DNA of 60,033 nucleotides from the NCBI GenBank assembly GCA_002418265.1, contig DIDS01000020.1, positions 1-60,033 on the forward strand. The letters run 5' to 3'. A program made the translations under genes and the position numbers. Positions 41,949 to 50,451 of the stretch are shown piece after piece. This DNA is from Acidimicrobiia bacterium UBA5794 (lineage in GTDB: Bacteria; Actinomycetota; Acidimicrobiia; Spongiisociales; UBA5794). The notes beneath the pieces were generated by a model. That model saw nothing but the letters and a program-made list of their open reading frames with translations. It did no database searches and was not told the origin of the DNA. The stretch's first letter is position 1; the number at the start of each line of letters is the position of its first letter.

Positions 41949-43408
41949 GTGATGCTGACATGAGCGTTCGTGTTCGATTTGCGCCTTCCCCCACGGGTTA
42001 TCTACACGTGGGAGCCGCGCGTACGGCGCTGTTCAACTACCTGTTTGCCAACCACTTCGGTGGAACGTTCATCCTGCGTTCGGACGACACCGACACCGAG
42101 CGCTCAACGGTCGAGTTCCAGACGGACATCCTTGAACAGATGCGGTGGCTCAACCTCGACTGGGACGAAGGCATCGAGGTCGGTGGCCCACACGGGACAT
42201 ACCGACAAAGCGAGCGGTACGACCACTATCGCGACGTGGCGCTCCAGCTCATCGAGGAAGGACACGCCTACTACTCACTCGTGACTGCTGACCAACTCAA
42301 TGTGTTCAAGCAGCGAGCGAGGAACACCGGATCGTCACCGGCCTATGACGGGAGCCTCGAACCGGAACCGTCACAGATTTCGCGAAGCATGCTCGATGGC
42401 GGCCAGGCGACCATTCGTTTCCGAATACCGCGCCCGGGAGCAACAATGTTCACCGATCTCGTCCGAGGGGAAATGGTGTTTGACCACGCCCAGGTTGATG
42501 ACTTCGTGATCATGCGGTCAGACTTCACCCCTACCTACCACCTCGCTTCGACCGTTGACGACGTTGACTACGGAATCACACATGTGATCAGGGGAGAGGA
42601 CCTTCTCTCGTCCACCCCAAAACACATTCTTCTCACCAAGGCGATGCATGCCGAACCCGCAACGTATGCACACCTGTCGCTCCTGATGGGTCCCGATGGC
42701 AAGAAGTTGTCCAAGCGCCACGGTGACACCGCGCTGAGCGCATATCGAGAAGCTGGCTTTCTGCCAGAAGCAATGAACAACTACCTTGCCCTGCTGGGAT
42801 GGTCACCCGGTGACGATGAAACCCTTGTATCGATGTCCGAGATGATTGAGCGATTCGACGGCACCGCGATCTCCCGCAACCCTGCCGTGTTCGATCAGGA
42901 GAAACTTCTGTGGATGAACGGTGTCTATATCCGTGAGATGTCAGACACCGAGTTCGTGGAGCTGGCGCGTCCACTCCTCGAAGCTGATCTCGGCCGTTCA
43001 CTGACCGGTGATGAGGTCTCGTCGCTTGCTGTCTTGAGTCCCCTCGTCAAGGAGCGAACGAAACTCCTTTCCGAGATCGTCGATCAGGCACGTTTCGTGT
43101 TCGTCGCTCCAACGACGTACGACGAATCGTCGTGGTCCAAGGTCATGGAGTCCCCAGAGGCCCCGATCGCTCTTGACGGGGCGGCCACGGCACTCAAAGC
43201 ACTTGATGATTGGACAACCGAAGCCATCGATGCAGCACTCCGGGGTGTGCTCGAGGTGAACGACCTGTCCGCAAGGAAAGGTCTCCAACCCATCCGGGTC
43301 GCGATCTCCGGATCGACCGTGAGCCCACCGCTGTTCGAATCGATCCAAATACTGGGCAAAGATGAGACACTTGCACGCATCGCCACTGCCCGCGCGCTGG
43401 TGACCTGA
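41945..43408 (+). CDS. gltX: Glutamyl-tRNA synthetase
   Basis: The 487-residue class I synthetase has the HIGH-type motif APSPTGYLHVGAARTALFNY and the KMSKS-type motif GPDGKKLSKRHGDTALSAY, with VIRGEDLLSSTPKHILL between them. The start is ATG 41945 or the in-frame ATG 41960 (MSVRVRFAPSPTGY). It lies directly before tRNA-Gln(CTG) and tRNA-Glu(CTC). With gatCAB in the same window it is probably a non-discriminating enzyme charging both tRNAs with glutamate. Confidence 0.95.
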   Translation: MSDADMSVRVRFAPSPTGYLHVGAARTALFNYLFANHFGGTFILRSDDTDTERSTVEFQTDILEQMRWLNLDWDEGIEVGGPHGTYRQSERYDHYRDVALQLIEEGHAYYSLVTADQLNVFKQRARNTGSSPAYDGSLEPEPSQISRSMLDGGQATIRFRIPRPGATMFTDLVRGEMVFDHAQVDDFVIMRSDFTPTYHLASTVDDVDYGITHVIRGEDLLSSTPKHILLTKAMHAEPATYAHLSLLMGPDGKKLSKRHGDTALSAYREAGFLPEAMNNYLALLGWSPGDDETLVSMSEMIERFDGTAISRNPAVFDQEKLLWMNGVYIREMSDTEFVELARPLLEADLGRSLTGDEVSSLAVLSPLVKERTKLLSEIVDQARFVFVAPTTYDESSWSKVMESPEAPIALDGAATALKALDDWTTEAIDAALRGVLEVNDLSARKGLQPIRVAISGSTVSPPLFESIQILGKDETLARIATARALVT

Positions 43409-43422
43409 TCCGGGAACCGAGG

Positions 43423-43452
43423 TTGCCACTACCGGGTCGAGAATCATATCCT
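43423..43452 (+). promoter_or_regulatory. Probable promoter of the tRNA-Gln/tRNA-Glu unit
   Basis: TTGCCA (43423-43428) and TATCCT (43447-43452) are 18 bp apart and end 10 bp before the tRNA-Gln 5' end. Confidence 0.6.
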
Positions 43453-43462
43453 TGCCACGCTT

Positions 43463-43534
43463 TCGGGGGTGGTGTAATTGGCAACACACCTGGTTCTGGT
43501 CCAGATATTGAGGGTTCAAGTCCTTCCCCCCGAG
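43463..43534 (+). tRNA. tRNA-Gln (anticodon CTG)
   Basis: The acceptor stem TCGGGGG (43463-43469) pairs with CCCCCGA (43527-43533). The T arm is GAGGG-TTCAAGT-CCTTC. The anticodon loop TTCTGGT (43494-43500) presents CTG. The 3' CCA is not encoded. Length is 72 nt. Confidence 0.95.
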
Positions 43535-43558
43535 CGAAGCGACACACACGTTGCTTGC

Positions 43559-43631
43559 GGCCCCGTCGTCTAGCGGCCTAGGACGCTGCCCTCTCAAGGC
43601 AGTAGCGCCGGTTCAAATCCGGTCGGGGCTA
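43559..43631 (+). tRNA. tRNA-Glu (anticodon CTC)
   Basis: The acceptor stem GGCCCCG (43559-43565) pairs with CGGGGCT (43624-43630). The anticodon stem is CTGCC/GGCAG with loop CTCTCAA, giving anticodon CTC at 43593-43595. The T loop is TTCAAAT. The 3' CCA is not encoded. It starts 24 nt after tRNA-Gln. Confidence 0.95.
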
Positions 43632-43705
43632 CGAAAGATCGTTTTCCGCGAGTCCGATACCGTTTCTCAAACTAGGGTGTGGGTTTCTGGTGACGGAGGC
43701 TCTCC

Positions 43706-45001
43706 ATGGTGGGGTCGGCGATTCTGGTCGGGGTCATCCTTGCTTACGCGTTGTTTTCCAAGTTCCTCGCCAAGACACCGATCACCGGCCCGATCATTTT
43801 TGTCCTCTTCGGTGTTCTCGCCGGCCCCGAGGCACTCGATCTGGTCACCGTCGGGCTGACGAGCGACACCATCCAGGTCATCCTGGAGGGCACCCTTGTC
43901 ATCATCCTGTTCACCGATGCTGCCGTCATCGACGTCGCGGCAGCGAGGAAACAGCTGACCATCCCGACACGGCTCCTCACCGTCGGGTTGATCGGGACAA
44001 TCGCGGCTGGGATCGCTTTGGCCGCTGCCATGTTCGGAGAACTCGGCTTTTGGGGAGCAGCGGTCGTGGCCGTGACCCTGGCACCAACGGACGCCGCCCT
44101 CGGTCAAGCCGTGGTCACAAACGACCTGGTCCCCAGTCCGGTTCGACAGGGCCTTGCCGTTGAGAGCGGTCTCAATGATGGCATCGCGGTTCCCTTTCTC
44201 GCAATCGCGATCGCGGGGGCGGCTGGGGAGATGACATCGGGCAGCGGCTTCATACAGCTGTTTGTCGAGGAGATCGGCATCGCGATCATTGTCGGACTCG
44301 CCGTCGGGTATGTCGGCGGAAAGCTGATAGCGCTGTGCTCTGAGCGGGGTTGGATGTCACGGGAATGGCGTCAGATGTCCGTACCGATTCTGGCGGTGTT
44401 GTGCTACCTCATCGCAACCCCGTTGCATGGATCAGGGTTCATCGCGGCATTTGTCGCTGGCCTCGTCTTTGGCAAGCTGGTTCGCGACCGATACCCCGAC
44501 GTTTGCACCCTTTCAGAAGCAACCTCGTACCTCATGACGATGCTGTCATTCTTCCTATTCGGTGCCCTGCTCCTTGGGCCACGGATCACGGATATCACAT
44601 GGGAGATCACGCTGTATGCGATTGCAAGCCTCACCGTCATCCGCATGATCCCGGTGGGAATTGCAATGATCGGATCCAGATTCACATTGCGTACCGTTCT
44701 CTTCCTCGGATGGTTCGGACCGCGAGGTATTGCATCGCTTGTCTTTGCGGGAACCGTCGTTGCCGAATACGATCCGGTATCGACCGAGATCACGCTCACG
44801 ATCGTCTCAGCAACCGTTGCATTGAGCGTGCTCCTCCACGGCCTCAGTGCATGGCCGCTTTCGAACATCTACGGGAGATGGGTCGCAGAGATGGATGCCG
44901 AATCTGACACAGGTGAAGTGCAGGATGTCGACGAGATCAGGGTGCGACACCGCGTGACACCGGTCTCTGCCGGGATTCGGAACACCCAGCGGAACCCTTA
45001 A
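43706..45001 (+). CDS. CPA1-family (NhaP-like) cation/proton antiporter
   Basis: The 431-residue protein has about 12 membrane segments and the CPA1 motifs FVLFGVLAGPEALDL, TLVIILFTDAAVIDV, VTLAPTDAALGQAVV, VESGLNDGIAVPFLAIAIAG and FLGWFGPRGIASLVFAG. It should exchange Na+ or K+ for H+ across the membrane; the ion is not predictable here. GGAGG precedes the ATG at 43706. The C-terminal 50 residues are acidic and cytoplasmic. Its stop shares the TTAA palindrome (44998-45001) with the convergent GMC gene. Confidence 0.9.
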   Translation: MVGSAILVGVILAYALFSKFLAKTPITGPIIFVLFGVLAGPEALDLVTVGLTSDTIQVILEGTLVIILFTDAAVIDVAAARKQLTIPTRLLTVGLIGTIAAGIALAAAMFGELGFWGAAVVAVTLAPTDAALGQAVVTNDLVPSPVRQGLAVESGLNDGIAVPFLAIAIAGAAGEMTSGSGFIQLFVEEIGIAIIVGLAVGYVGGKLIALCSERGWMSREWRQMSVPILAVLCYLIATPLHGSGFIAAFVAGLVFGKLVRDRYPDVCTLSEATSYLMTMLSFFLFGALLLGPRITDITWEITLYAIASLTVIRMIPVGIAMIGSRFTLRTVLFLGWFGPRGIASLVFAGTVVAEYDPVSTEITLTIVSATVALSVLLHGLSAWPLSNIYGRWVAEMDAESDTGEVQDVDEIRVRHRVTPVSAGIRNTQRNP

Positions 45002-46635
45002 GTGGATCGATGGTCCGGTACCGGGAGAAGCGGTTCATACGGTTCACTCTGATGAGGACGTGCATCGGGCTGCCCTGCCACCGGCCATCCGCTCATCGCA
45101 CGTTCCGACATCGCCGTGATCGTCAATGACGGATTCACGCCAAGGTTGGCACCGATGGCGGCACCATCCACAACGTGGAGGGTCGGGTGTCCATACACAC
45201 GGTGGTAGGGATCGATCACGCCGCCCTCAGGGCTCGACCCGATGGGTGCACCACCGATGAGATGGGCAGTCGTGGGTATGTCGAAGAGCACCTCATGGAT
45301 GGCGCTCATGGGCTTTCCACCGATGATCTCAGCCGCAGCACGGGCCGCGTCGTTGGCCTCGGGGATGTAGGTCGGGTTCGGCTCGCCGTGACCCTGCTCG
45401 CTCGTCAGCTTGGTGCGAAACCAACCACGCTTTCGCATGAGGCGCAGGCTGTTGTCCTTGCTCTGCATCACAAGCAGGATGATCGTACGTTCTGACCACT
45501 TCCACACCGACAGCGATCGAAGGAACTCGATCGGATTCCTCACGATGCGTCTGGCAAACCGCAGTGGCCGTGCGAGTCCCGGCCCACCGTCCACAAGCAT
45601 CGTTGCCAACAAGCCGAGCACGTTTGATCCCTTGCCGTACCGTACCGGTTCCACATGTGTGTGGTCGTTGAGATGGATCGACGACGTGATCGCGATCCCT
45701 TGCGAGTAGTCGACGTCGCGGGAGGATGCAACCGCTGCGAGGATTGCTTCAGAGTTCGTTCGGACAAGGTGGCCGAGCCGCTCAGAGATGTTTGGCAGTC
45801 GTCCCTTTTCGGCAAGCGCGAGAAGGAGCCGGGTTGTTCCAAGGGCACCTGCTGAGAAAACGATCTGGCTGGCCGTGAGCTGCATCGGTTTGCGACGGAG
45901 GAAGGCTCCCGGTCGCTGGGAGGACACCCGCCAACCGCCTTCGATGGCGACGACATCGTCAACCTGCTGTTCGGGGATGACGGTGGCCCCGAGCCGCTCT
46001 GCAAACCATAGGTAGTTCTTGTCGAGCGTGTTCTTGGCGTTGAAGCGACACCCCACCATGCAATTACCGCACGCCGTACATCCCGACCGGCGCGGTCCGG
46101 TACCTTCGAAATAGGGGTCTTCCACTTCGACACCAGCGTCACCGAAGAAAACGGCGACCGGCGTCGGTTGATAGGTCTCGCTCACTCCGGCACGTACGGC
46201 AATCTCACGTATCACTCTGTCCGCGGGCGTATCGAGGGGATTGGGAACCACCCCAAGCATGCGCCGCGCTGTTTCGTAATGAGGGGCGAGCTCAGCCTTC
46301 CAGTCGGTCACGTCCGCCCATTGGGGATCGACGTAGAACCGGTCATGTGGCTCGTAGTGGGTGTTTGCATAGACGAGCGAACCACCGCCAACACCGACAC
46401 CACTGAGCGCCATCACATCGGGGAGCAGCGAGAGGCGCTGTATACCGCGCATACCCAAACGTGGAAACCACAATGATTTGAAAGCGTTCCAGTTCGTCCT
46501 CGGAAAGTCCTCGCTGTTCCACCGCTTCCCAGCCTCGAGAACACAAACGCGATAGCCCTTCTCGGCGAGCCGCATTGCACTGACACTGCCCCCGAAACCT
46601 GAGCCGATGATGATGACGTCGTAGTCCACTGCCAC
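44998..46635 (-). CDS. GMC-family FAD oxidoreductase (cholesterol oxidase-like)
   Basis: The 545-residue flavoprotein has DYDVIIIGSGFGGSVSAMRL at the N-terminus, SGVGVGGGSLVYANTHYEP, a cysteine cluster GCTACGNCMVGCRFNAK, and the C-terminal NPSLTITAMSERAM. The overall pattern fits the cholesterol-oxidase branch of GMC enzymes. The Cys cluster resembles a ferredoxin-like insertion seen in several actinobacterial homologues. The GTG at 46635 overlaps the stop of the upstream SDR gene (TAGTG), so the pair is coupled. A steroid or other alcohol substrate is inferred from family only. Confidence 0.85.
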   Translation of the reverse strand: MAVDYDVIIIGSGFGGSVSAMRLAEKGYRVCVLEAGKRWNSEDFPRTNWNAFKSLWFPRLGMRGIQRLSLLPDVMALSGVGVGGGSLVYANTHYEPHDRFYVDPQWADVTDWKAELAPHYETARRMLGVVPNPLDTPADRVIREIAVRAGVSETYQPTPVAVFFGDAGVEVEDPYFEGTGPRRSGCTACGNCMVGCRFNAKNTLDKNYLWFAERLGATVIPEQQVDDVVAIEGGWRVSSQRPGAFLRRKPMQLTASQIVFSAGALGTTRLLLALAEKGRLPNISERLGHLVRTNSEAILAAVASSRDVDYSQGIAITSSIHLNDHTHVEPVRYGKGSNVLGLLATMLVDGGPGLARPLRFARRIVRNPIEFLRSLSVWKWSERTIILLVMQSKDNSLRLMRKRGWFRTKLTSEQGHGEPNPTYIPEANDAARAAAEIIGGKPMSAIHEVLFDIPTTAHLIGGAPIGSSPEGGVIDPYHRVYGHPTLHVVDGAAIGANLGVNPSLTITAMSERAMSGWPVAGQPDARPHQSEPYEPLLPVPDHRST

Positions 46636-47348
46636 TAGATGATCGCGGTACCCCACACGGGGATGAACGCTCCGTTGATGACCTTGGATTCTTCGCTCGC
46701 AAGGAAGTTGATCACAACCGCGATTTCTTCCGGCTGCGGCCAATTGACATAGTCAGCGTAGGGAAGCGCTGCGCGAGTGGCGTCGGTGTTGATGACTGAG
46801 GGGAGGAGTGCATTGCAGGTTGTGTTGGTATCGAGCAGTTCGGTTGCGACCGATTTTGCCAGGGCGACAACGCCGGCTTTGGCGACGTTGTATGCCGCCT
46901 GACCTGCGGGGGCATCGAACGCATGCTTGGATCCCATCAGGATGATGCGTGCCCAGTCCTTTGATACGTGGGGGATGGCAGCTCGCGTGGTGTTCCATGC
47001 TGTGCGAAGGTTCAGCTCCAACATCCGATCAAGCCGAACATCATCGGTTTCCGCGACATCGCGACCACCACTCCATCCACCAACAAGGGATGCCATCACA
47101 TTGAACGGACCGTAAGCCTCTGCTGCTTCCGCCATGAACGAAGCCACAGCAGCCTGGTTGACCGCATCTACTCGGCGGATGATCAGACGGTCCTCGTCGT
47201 AGTCGAGAGCGCTCTCGAGTTCGGCGGCTTCTTCGGGGAGCAGGTAGGTAGTTGCGACCTTGAAGCCACGATCGAGGAGCAGGGGGATCAGGCACCGACC
47301 AACGGACCCGGTTCCTCCGGGGATGACGGCAACATTGGGAGAACTCAT
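46635..47348 (-). CDS. Short-chain dehydrogenase/reductase
   Basis: The 237-residue protein has an SDR-type dinucleotide-binding start (VAVIPGGTGSVGRCLIPLLL), VNQAAVASFMAEAAEAYGPF, the catalytic Tyr and Lys in GQAAYNVAKAGVVALAKSVA, and a short typical C-terminus. It is coupled to the GMC oxidoreductase downstream, suggesting sequential redox steps on one substrate. TAGTGT lies 6 nt before the ATG, so the pair may be read from a leaderless transcript. Confidence 0.88.
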   Translation of the reverse strand: MSSPNVAVIPGGTGSVGRCLIPLLLDRGFKVATTYLLPEEAAELESALDYDEDRLIIRRVDAVNQAAVASFMAEAAEAYGPFNVMASLVGGWSGGRDVAETDDVRLDRMLELNLRTAWNTTRAAIPHVSKDWARIILMGSKHAFDAPAGQAAYNVAKAGVVALAKSVATELLDTNTTCNALLPSVINTDATRAALPYADYVNWPQPEEIAVVINFLASEESKVINGAFIPVWGTAII

Positions 47349-47401
47349 GCGCCCACACTAGTGCTGTATGGCCATCCGGTATGTCGATCCGTGCGCGTCG
47401 A

Positions 47402-48517
47402 TCAGTGTCTTGCGACCGCGATACCCACCGATTCGAGCTCGGGGAGCAGCTCAATCCCTGTCACCGCCTCGTTCATGGTCAAGACACCCGGCCGATGGAC
47501 TTCCCCTCTGATGATGAGGTCGATCAGCGCTGTTGCTGGAAAGGCCGTGGTGCGAGCCAGGGCAGTGAATCCGTCCCGCTCGACGTCCTCAATCTCCATC
47601 GTGGAACGGCTGCCGCCCATGTCGAGCCACGTTCTGACCAGGACAAGATCTGGCATCCCACGCGGGAGCGATCGGTCAAGGGCAGAGATCAGCACACTGC
47701 GTGGTGCGACGCCGGATTCGTCCGCTTCCTCGCTGAACATCCCCATCTCGAGCAGCGCGCGGAAGATCTGTCCATGGCCGGGGAATCGGAGGGTCTTGTA
47801 TTCCAGGTCGGTCACCCGACCGGCGTGGAGATGGCACATGGTTGATGTACCGCCTGCCGTTGAAAATGCTTCAAGGGGTCCCCAACCGTCCCATGGAACG
47901 GTTTCATGCCGCGTCAACGGCTCAACCGTCGCGTAGCGGCCACCCTCGATGACCTCACACGGCTCGGCATACTCGTTGATGAGACCAGCCGAGTTGAAGG
48001 CGAGCTGATAGCCGAGGGCGCCGATGGGCTGTTGGGGGAGTGCACCGACCCGAATCTGGACGCTGTCGATCGGTGCTGCAGTGGTGGCCTCGACCGTCGC
48101 CTCGACGATCAACTGGGTCGCCATGACGTTTGCCAGACCGGGGGCGAGCCCGCAATCGGGCACGATCATGATGCCAGCAGACTCGGCATTGCCGTGGAGC
48201 ATCTTCTGGCTGGCGACCACGGTCGGGTTTCCGCCGAAGTCCACATAGTGTGTTCCTGTGGAGATGGCAGTTCCAGCAACGACTGCGCCGTATCGATAGG
48301 GCACGGCTGAAACGACGGCCTGATGGCGGTCAAGGAGTCCACGGAGGGCCTCCTCGTCGGTCACATCGAAGGTGGATACCTCGACACCAAACCGTTCAGC
48401 TGCAACACGAGCGGCATCGTCATTGGCATCTGCCGCGACAACATCGTGCCCCCGACGAAGCAGATCCCATATAGCAGCCGACCCAACAATCCCGGTCCCC
48501 AAAACAAGAACACTCAT
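47402..48517 (-). CDS. Saccharopine dehydrogenase-family protein
   Basis: The 371-residue protein begins with a Rossmann fold (VLVLGTGIVGSAAIWDLLRR), followed by AVVSAVPYRYGAVVAGTAIS, YVDFGGNPTVVASQKML, and GIMIVPDCGLAPGLANVMAT, all typical of the saccharopine-dehydrogenase/lysine-6-dehydrogenase group. The exact substrate is unclear; lysine or a related amino acid or polyamine is possible. It lies on the minus strand 53 nt upstream of the SDR gene. Confidence 0.83.
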   Translation of the reverse strand: MSVLVLGTGIVGSAAIWDLLRRGHDVVAADANDDAARVAAERFGVEVSTFDVTDEEALRGLLDRHQAVVSAVPYRYGAVVAGTAISTGTHYVDFGGNPTVVASQKMLHGNAESAGIMIVPDCGLAPGLANVMATQLIVEATVEATTAAPIDSVQIRVGALPQQPIGALGYQLAFNSAGLINEYAEPCEVIEGGRYATVEPLTRHETVPWDGWGPLEAFSTAGGTSTMCHLHAGRVTDLEYKTLRFPGHGQIFRALLEMGMFSEEADESGVAPRSVLISALDRSLPRGMPDLVLVRTWLDMGGSRSTMEIEDVERDGFTALARTTAFPATALIDLIIRGEVHRPGVLTMNEAVTGIELLPELESVGIAVARH

Positions 48518-48554
48518 GATCTCTGCCCTTCCCCTCGGCTCTGCGCCTCTTGCC

Positions 48555-48587
48555 TTCTGACGTCTGCCTTCTGACGTCCGACGTCGG
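48555..48587. repeat. TTCTGACGTCTG dispersed repeat
   Basis: TTCTGACGTCTGCC followed by TTCTGACGTCCGACGTC belongs to the same family as the copies at 107, 6939, 28476 and 40104. It lies in the 121-bp gap between the saccharopine-dehydrogenase-like gene and the PIG-L gene. Confidence 0.8.
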
Positions 48588-48590
48588 CAT

Positions 48591-48632
48591 CCCGACTACG
48601 TCGGGTTGCTTGGAGTCCAGCAAGCTGGACTC
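48591..48632 (-). terminator. Two hairpins beyond the PIG-L gene, possible terminator or REP-like element
   Basis: CCCGAC-TAC-GTCGGG (48591-48605) and GAGTCCAGC-AA-GCTGGACTC (48613-48632) are perfect stems next to each other, 6 nt beyond the PIG-L stop (minus strand). No clear U-run follows, so termination is not certain. Confidence 0.55.
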
Positions 48633-48638
48633 TTGACC

Positions 48639-49406
48639 TCACGGCTTCAACCTCTTGAACACTTCGGCCGGACCGACATCGAGTGTGGAACCATTTGCTG
48701 CGTGCCATGTACGAATCTGGGAGGCGAAGATCTCTGCACGATCCAACGACGCATCAGCGCCCCCCATGGTTGTCTCTCCCTGGCTCGCGTGGCACAGCAG
48801 CGCCCGAATCTTGACATCAAGCCACTCCTCTGTGACGAGTTCGGCATGATCGGGTTCATCAGCTGACCACAAAAGGATTGCCTCGGGACGGTGGGCTGGA
48901 AGACCTGAGTCGGTGAGAGCAAGCGGCTCACGGGCCCACACGACGCCGTCGACGGCGGCAAGCCCCGTGACGCGGTGGTCGGAATGCATCTGGTAGCGCT
49001 GCCACGGATCGTGGGTCAGAACGACGTCTGGGCGTACCCTTCGTATCTCGATCGCGATCTGCCGCCTGAGAGCCATCGAATACTCCAGCTCACCATCGAC
49101 GTATCCGAGGTGGATCGTTGTTGGCGCACCGAGAATCTCCGCAGCAGCGTTTTGTTCGGCGATCCGTCTCACAATGAGGGCATCTTGGTCTTCGCCTTCG
49201 TTCCACGAACCTTTCGATCCGTCTGTGACCACGAGAATGGTGACCTCACAGCCGTCGGCGGCCCAGCGCGCGAGTGTCGCCCCTGCACCGAACTCCGCAT
49301 CGTCAGGGTGTGCGCCGATCGTCATGGCACGGCGAGGCGTCCCAAGTGGTGTCGACGGGAGAGCGAGTTCGTCGAATGTATTGGGAGCAGGTGCGTCAGC
49401 AGTCAC
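48639..49406 (-). CDS. PIG-L/LmbE-family deacetylase
   Basis: The 255-residue zinc-dependent deacetylase-like protein has the AHPDDAEFGAGATLARWA motif, a TDGSKGS segment, and the later metal His in QMHSDHRVTGLAAVDG. Relatives deacetylate GlcNAc groups or act in mycothiol and glycopeptide metabolism. It differs from the Mca protein at 59161. The GTG start overlaps the cofC-like stop (GTGA), placing it at the end of the ABC transporter-VOC-CofC operon. Confidence 0.88.
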   Translation of the reverse strand: MTADAPAPNTFDELALPSTPLGTPRRAMTIGAHPDDAEFGAGATLARWAADGCEVTILVVTDGSKGSWNEGEDQDALIVRRIAEQNAAAEILGAPTTIHLGYVDGELEYSMALRRQIAIEIRRVRPDVVLTHDPWQRYQMHSDHRVTGLAAVDGVVWAREPLALTDSGLPAHRPEAILLWSADEPDHAELVTEEWLDVKIRALLCHASQGETTMGGADASLDRAEIFASQIRTWHAANGSTLDVGPAEVFKRLKP

Positions 49407-49990
49407 GTCGTGAGGCTAGGTACAAGGCCAAGCACAACCAACGCAGCGAAGTGTGATGGGGTGTCGATCTCAAGACTCAACGCCCGATGTGTGCTGATCT
49501 TGGCGTGCGGCATTCCCGCCAAGTTGGTGTGAAAGGATCCCGGTCCGTAGGTGAAGTCGAACGGGCCGGTGCCTGCGATCACGTTGGTTCCACCGTCAAG
49601 GCTTGGAGCGATCGCCGCACCACCTCCGTATACACCGTCTGCAGACGCAGTCTCGCTGAATCGCCTGATGTGGTCACCATCAATGCAGGGAAGATCGGCG
49701 TGAAGAACAAGCCAATCGGGCCGGGCGTGCCGCTTCACGGCGTTCGTCACCGCGATCGACAGACCACCGCCATCATCTGACGCAACCGCACAACGCTTTG
49801 ATGCCCACGCCGTCACATCAGCATCTCCGGTGAGAACGATGGTTTCGAGTCCCGCGTCGATTGCCGCATCGACCGATCGCTCAGCGAGCCTGATGCTGAG
49901 GGATCGACGCTGGTCCTGGTCGAGCACACTGTCAAGTCTGGTCATCCCGTTGAAGCTCCGAATCGGGATGATTGCCGTGCGCATGGGCAT
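49403..49990 (-). CDS. CofC/FbiD-type guanylyltransferase of F420 biosynthesis
   Basis: The 195-residue protein matches the CofC fold: TAIIPIRSFNGMTRLDSVLD, WLVLHADLPCIDGDHIRRF, and DGGTNVIAGTGPFDFTYG followed by GPGSFHTNLAGM and LEIDTPSHF. CofC/FbiD activates 2-phospholactate or PEP with GTP for coenzyme F420. The ATG at 49990 follows the VOC stop by 5 nt, in an operon with an amino-acid ABC transporter. No other F420 gene is visible in the window. Confidence 0.85.
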   Translation of the reverse strand: MPMRTAIIPIRSFNGMTRLDSVLDQDQRRSLSIRLAERSVDAAIDAGLETIVLTGDADVTAWASKRCAVASDDGGGLSIAVTNAVKRHARPDWLVLHADLPCIDGDHIRRFSETASADGVYGGGAAIAPSLDGGTNVIAGTGPFDFTYGPGSFHTNLAGMPHAKISTHRALSLEIDTPSHFAALVVLGLVPSLTT

Positions 49991-49995
49991 CGCGT

Positions 49996-50451
49996 TCAGT
50001 GGAAGTCGTGAGGGAACTCAGCAAGCTGAACGAGGACACCATGGGCTGACTTGGGATGGACGAACGCTTCCTTCCAGGTCGGATCGGAGTCGTCGAGACC
50101 GAAGACGACGAATCCGAGCTCCGTCGCTGCCGCCGCGGCTGCTCGGATATCGGTGACCTTGAACGTCAGATGGTGGAGACCCTCACCACGCTCGTTGATG
50201 AAGCGGTTGATGAAGTGGCTTGGATCGTCTTTGTCGGCCGCACTGATCATTTCAAGGGTTCCACCTCCCGGGAGGTGGAACTGGGCCCAGTGGAAATCTC
50301 CGCCTGCGTTGAGGCCGCTGTCGAAGCGTTCTCCGGCAACGAGTGCTATGAACCCGGATGCCGCGTCGATGTCTCTGACCGCCATCGACACATGATCAAA
50401 GCGTTCAACAAGACGACCAAGCCCGGCGGTCAGTTCCGTATCCATCGTCAT
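49996..50451 (-). CDS. VOC-family protein, methylmalonyl-CoA epimerase-like
   Basis: The 151-residue protein has two glyoxalase-type half modules: RFDHVSMAVRDIDAASGFIA and GEGLHHLTFKVTDIRAAAAA, with FHWAQFHLPGGGTLEMIS and HGVLVQLAEF supplying likely metal ligands. This resembles methylmalonyl-CoA epimerase, but other VOC functions are possible. The ATG at 50451 overlaps the ABC permease stop (ATGA); the longer open frame upstream belongs to permease shadow sequence. Confidence 0.8.
   Translation of the reverse strand: MTMDTELTAGLGRLVERFDHVSMAVRDIDAASGFIALVAGERFDSGLNAGGDFHWAQFHLPGGGTLEMISAADKDDPSHFINRFINERGEGLHHLTFKVTDIRAAAAAATELGFVVFGLDDSDPTWKEAFVHPKSAHGVLVQLAEFPHDFH

Noticed and set aside
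49390..49406. TAGCCT-N6-GTG as a leaderless promoter for the PIG-L gene
   Set aside because: The hexamer lies inside the last codons of the cofC-like gene, and the GTGA overlap explains the start by translational coupling.
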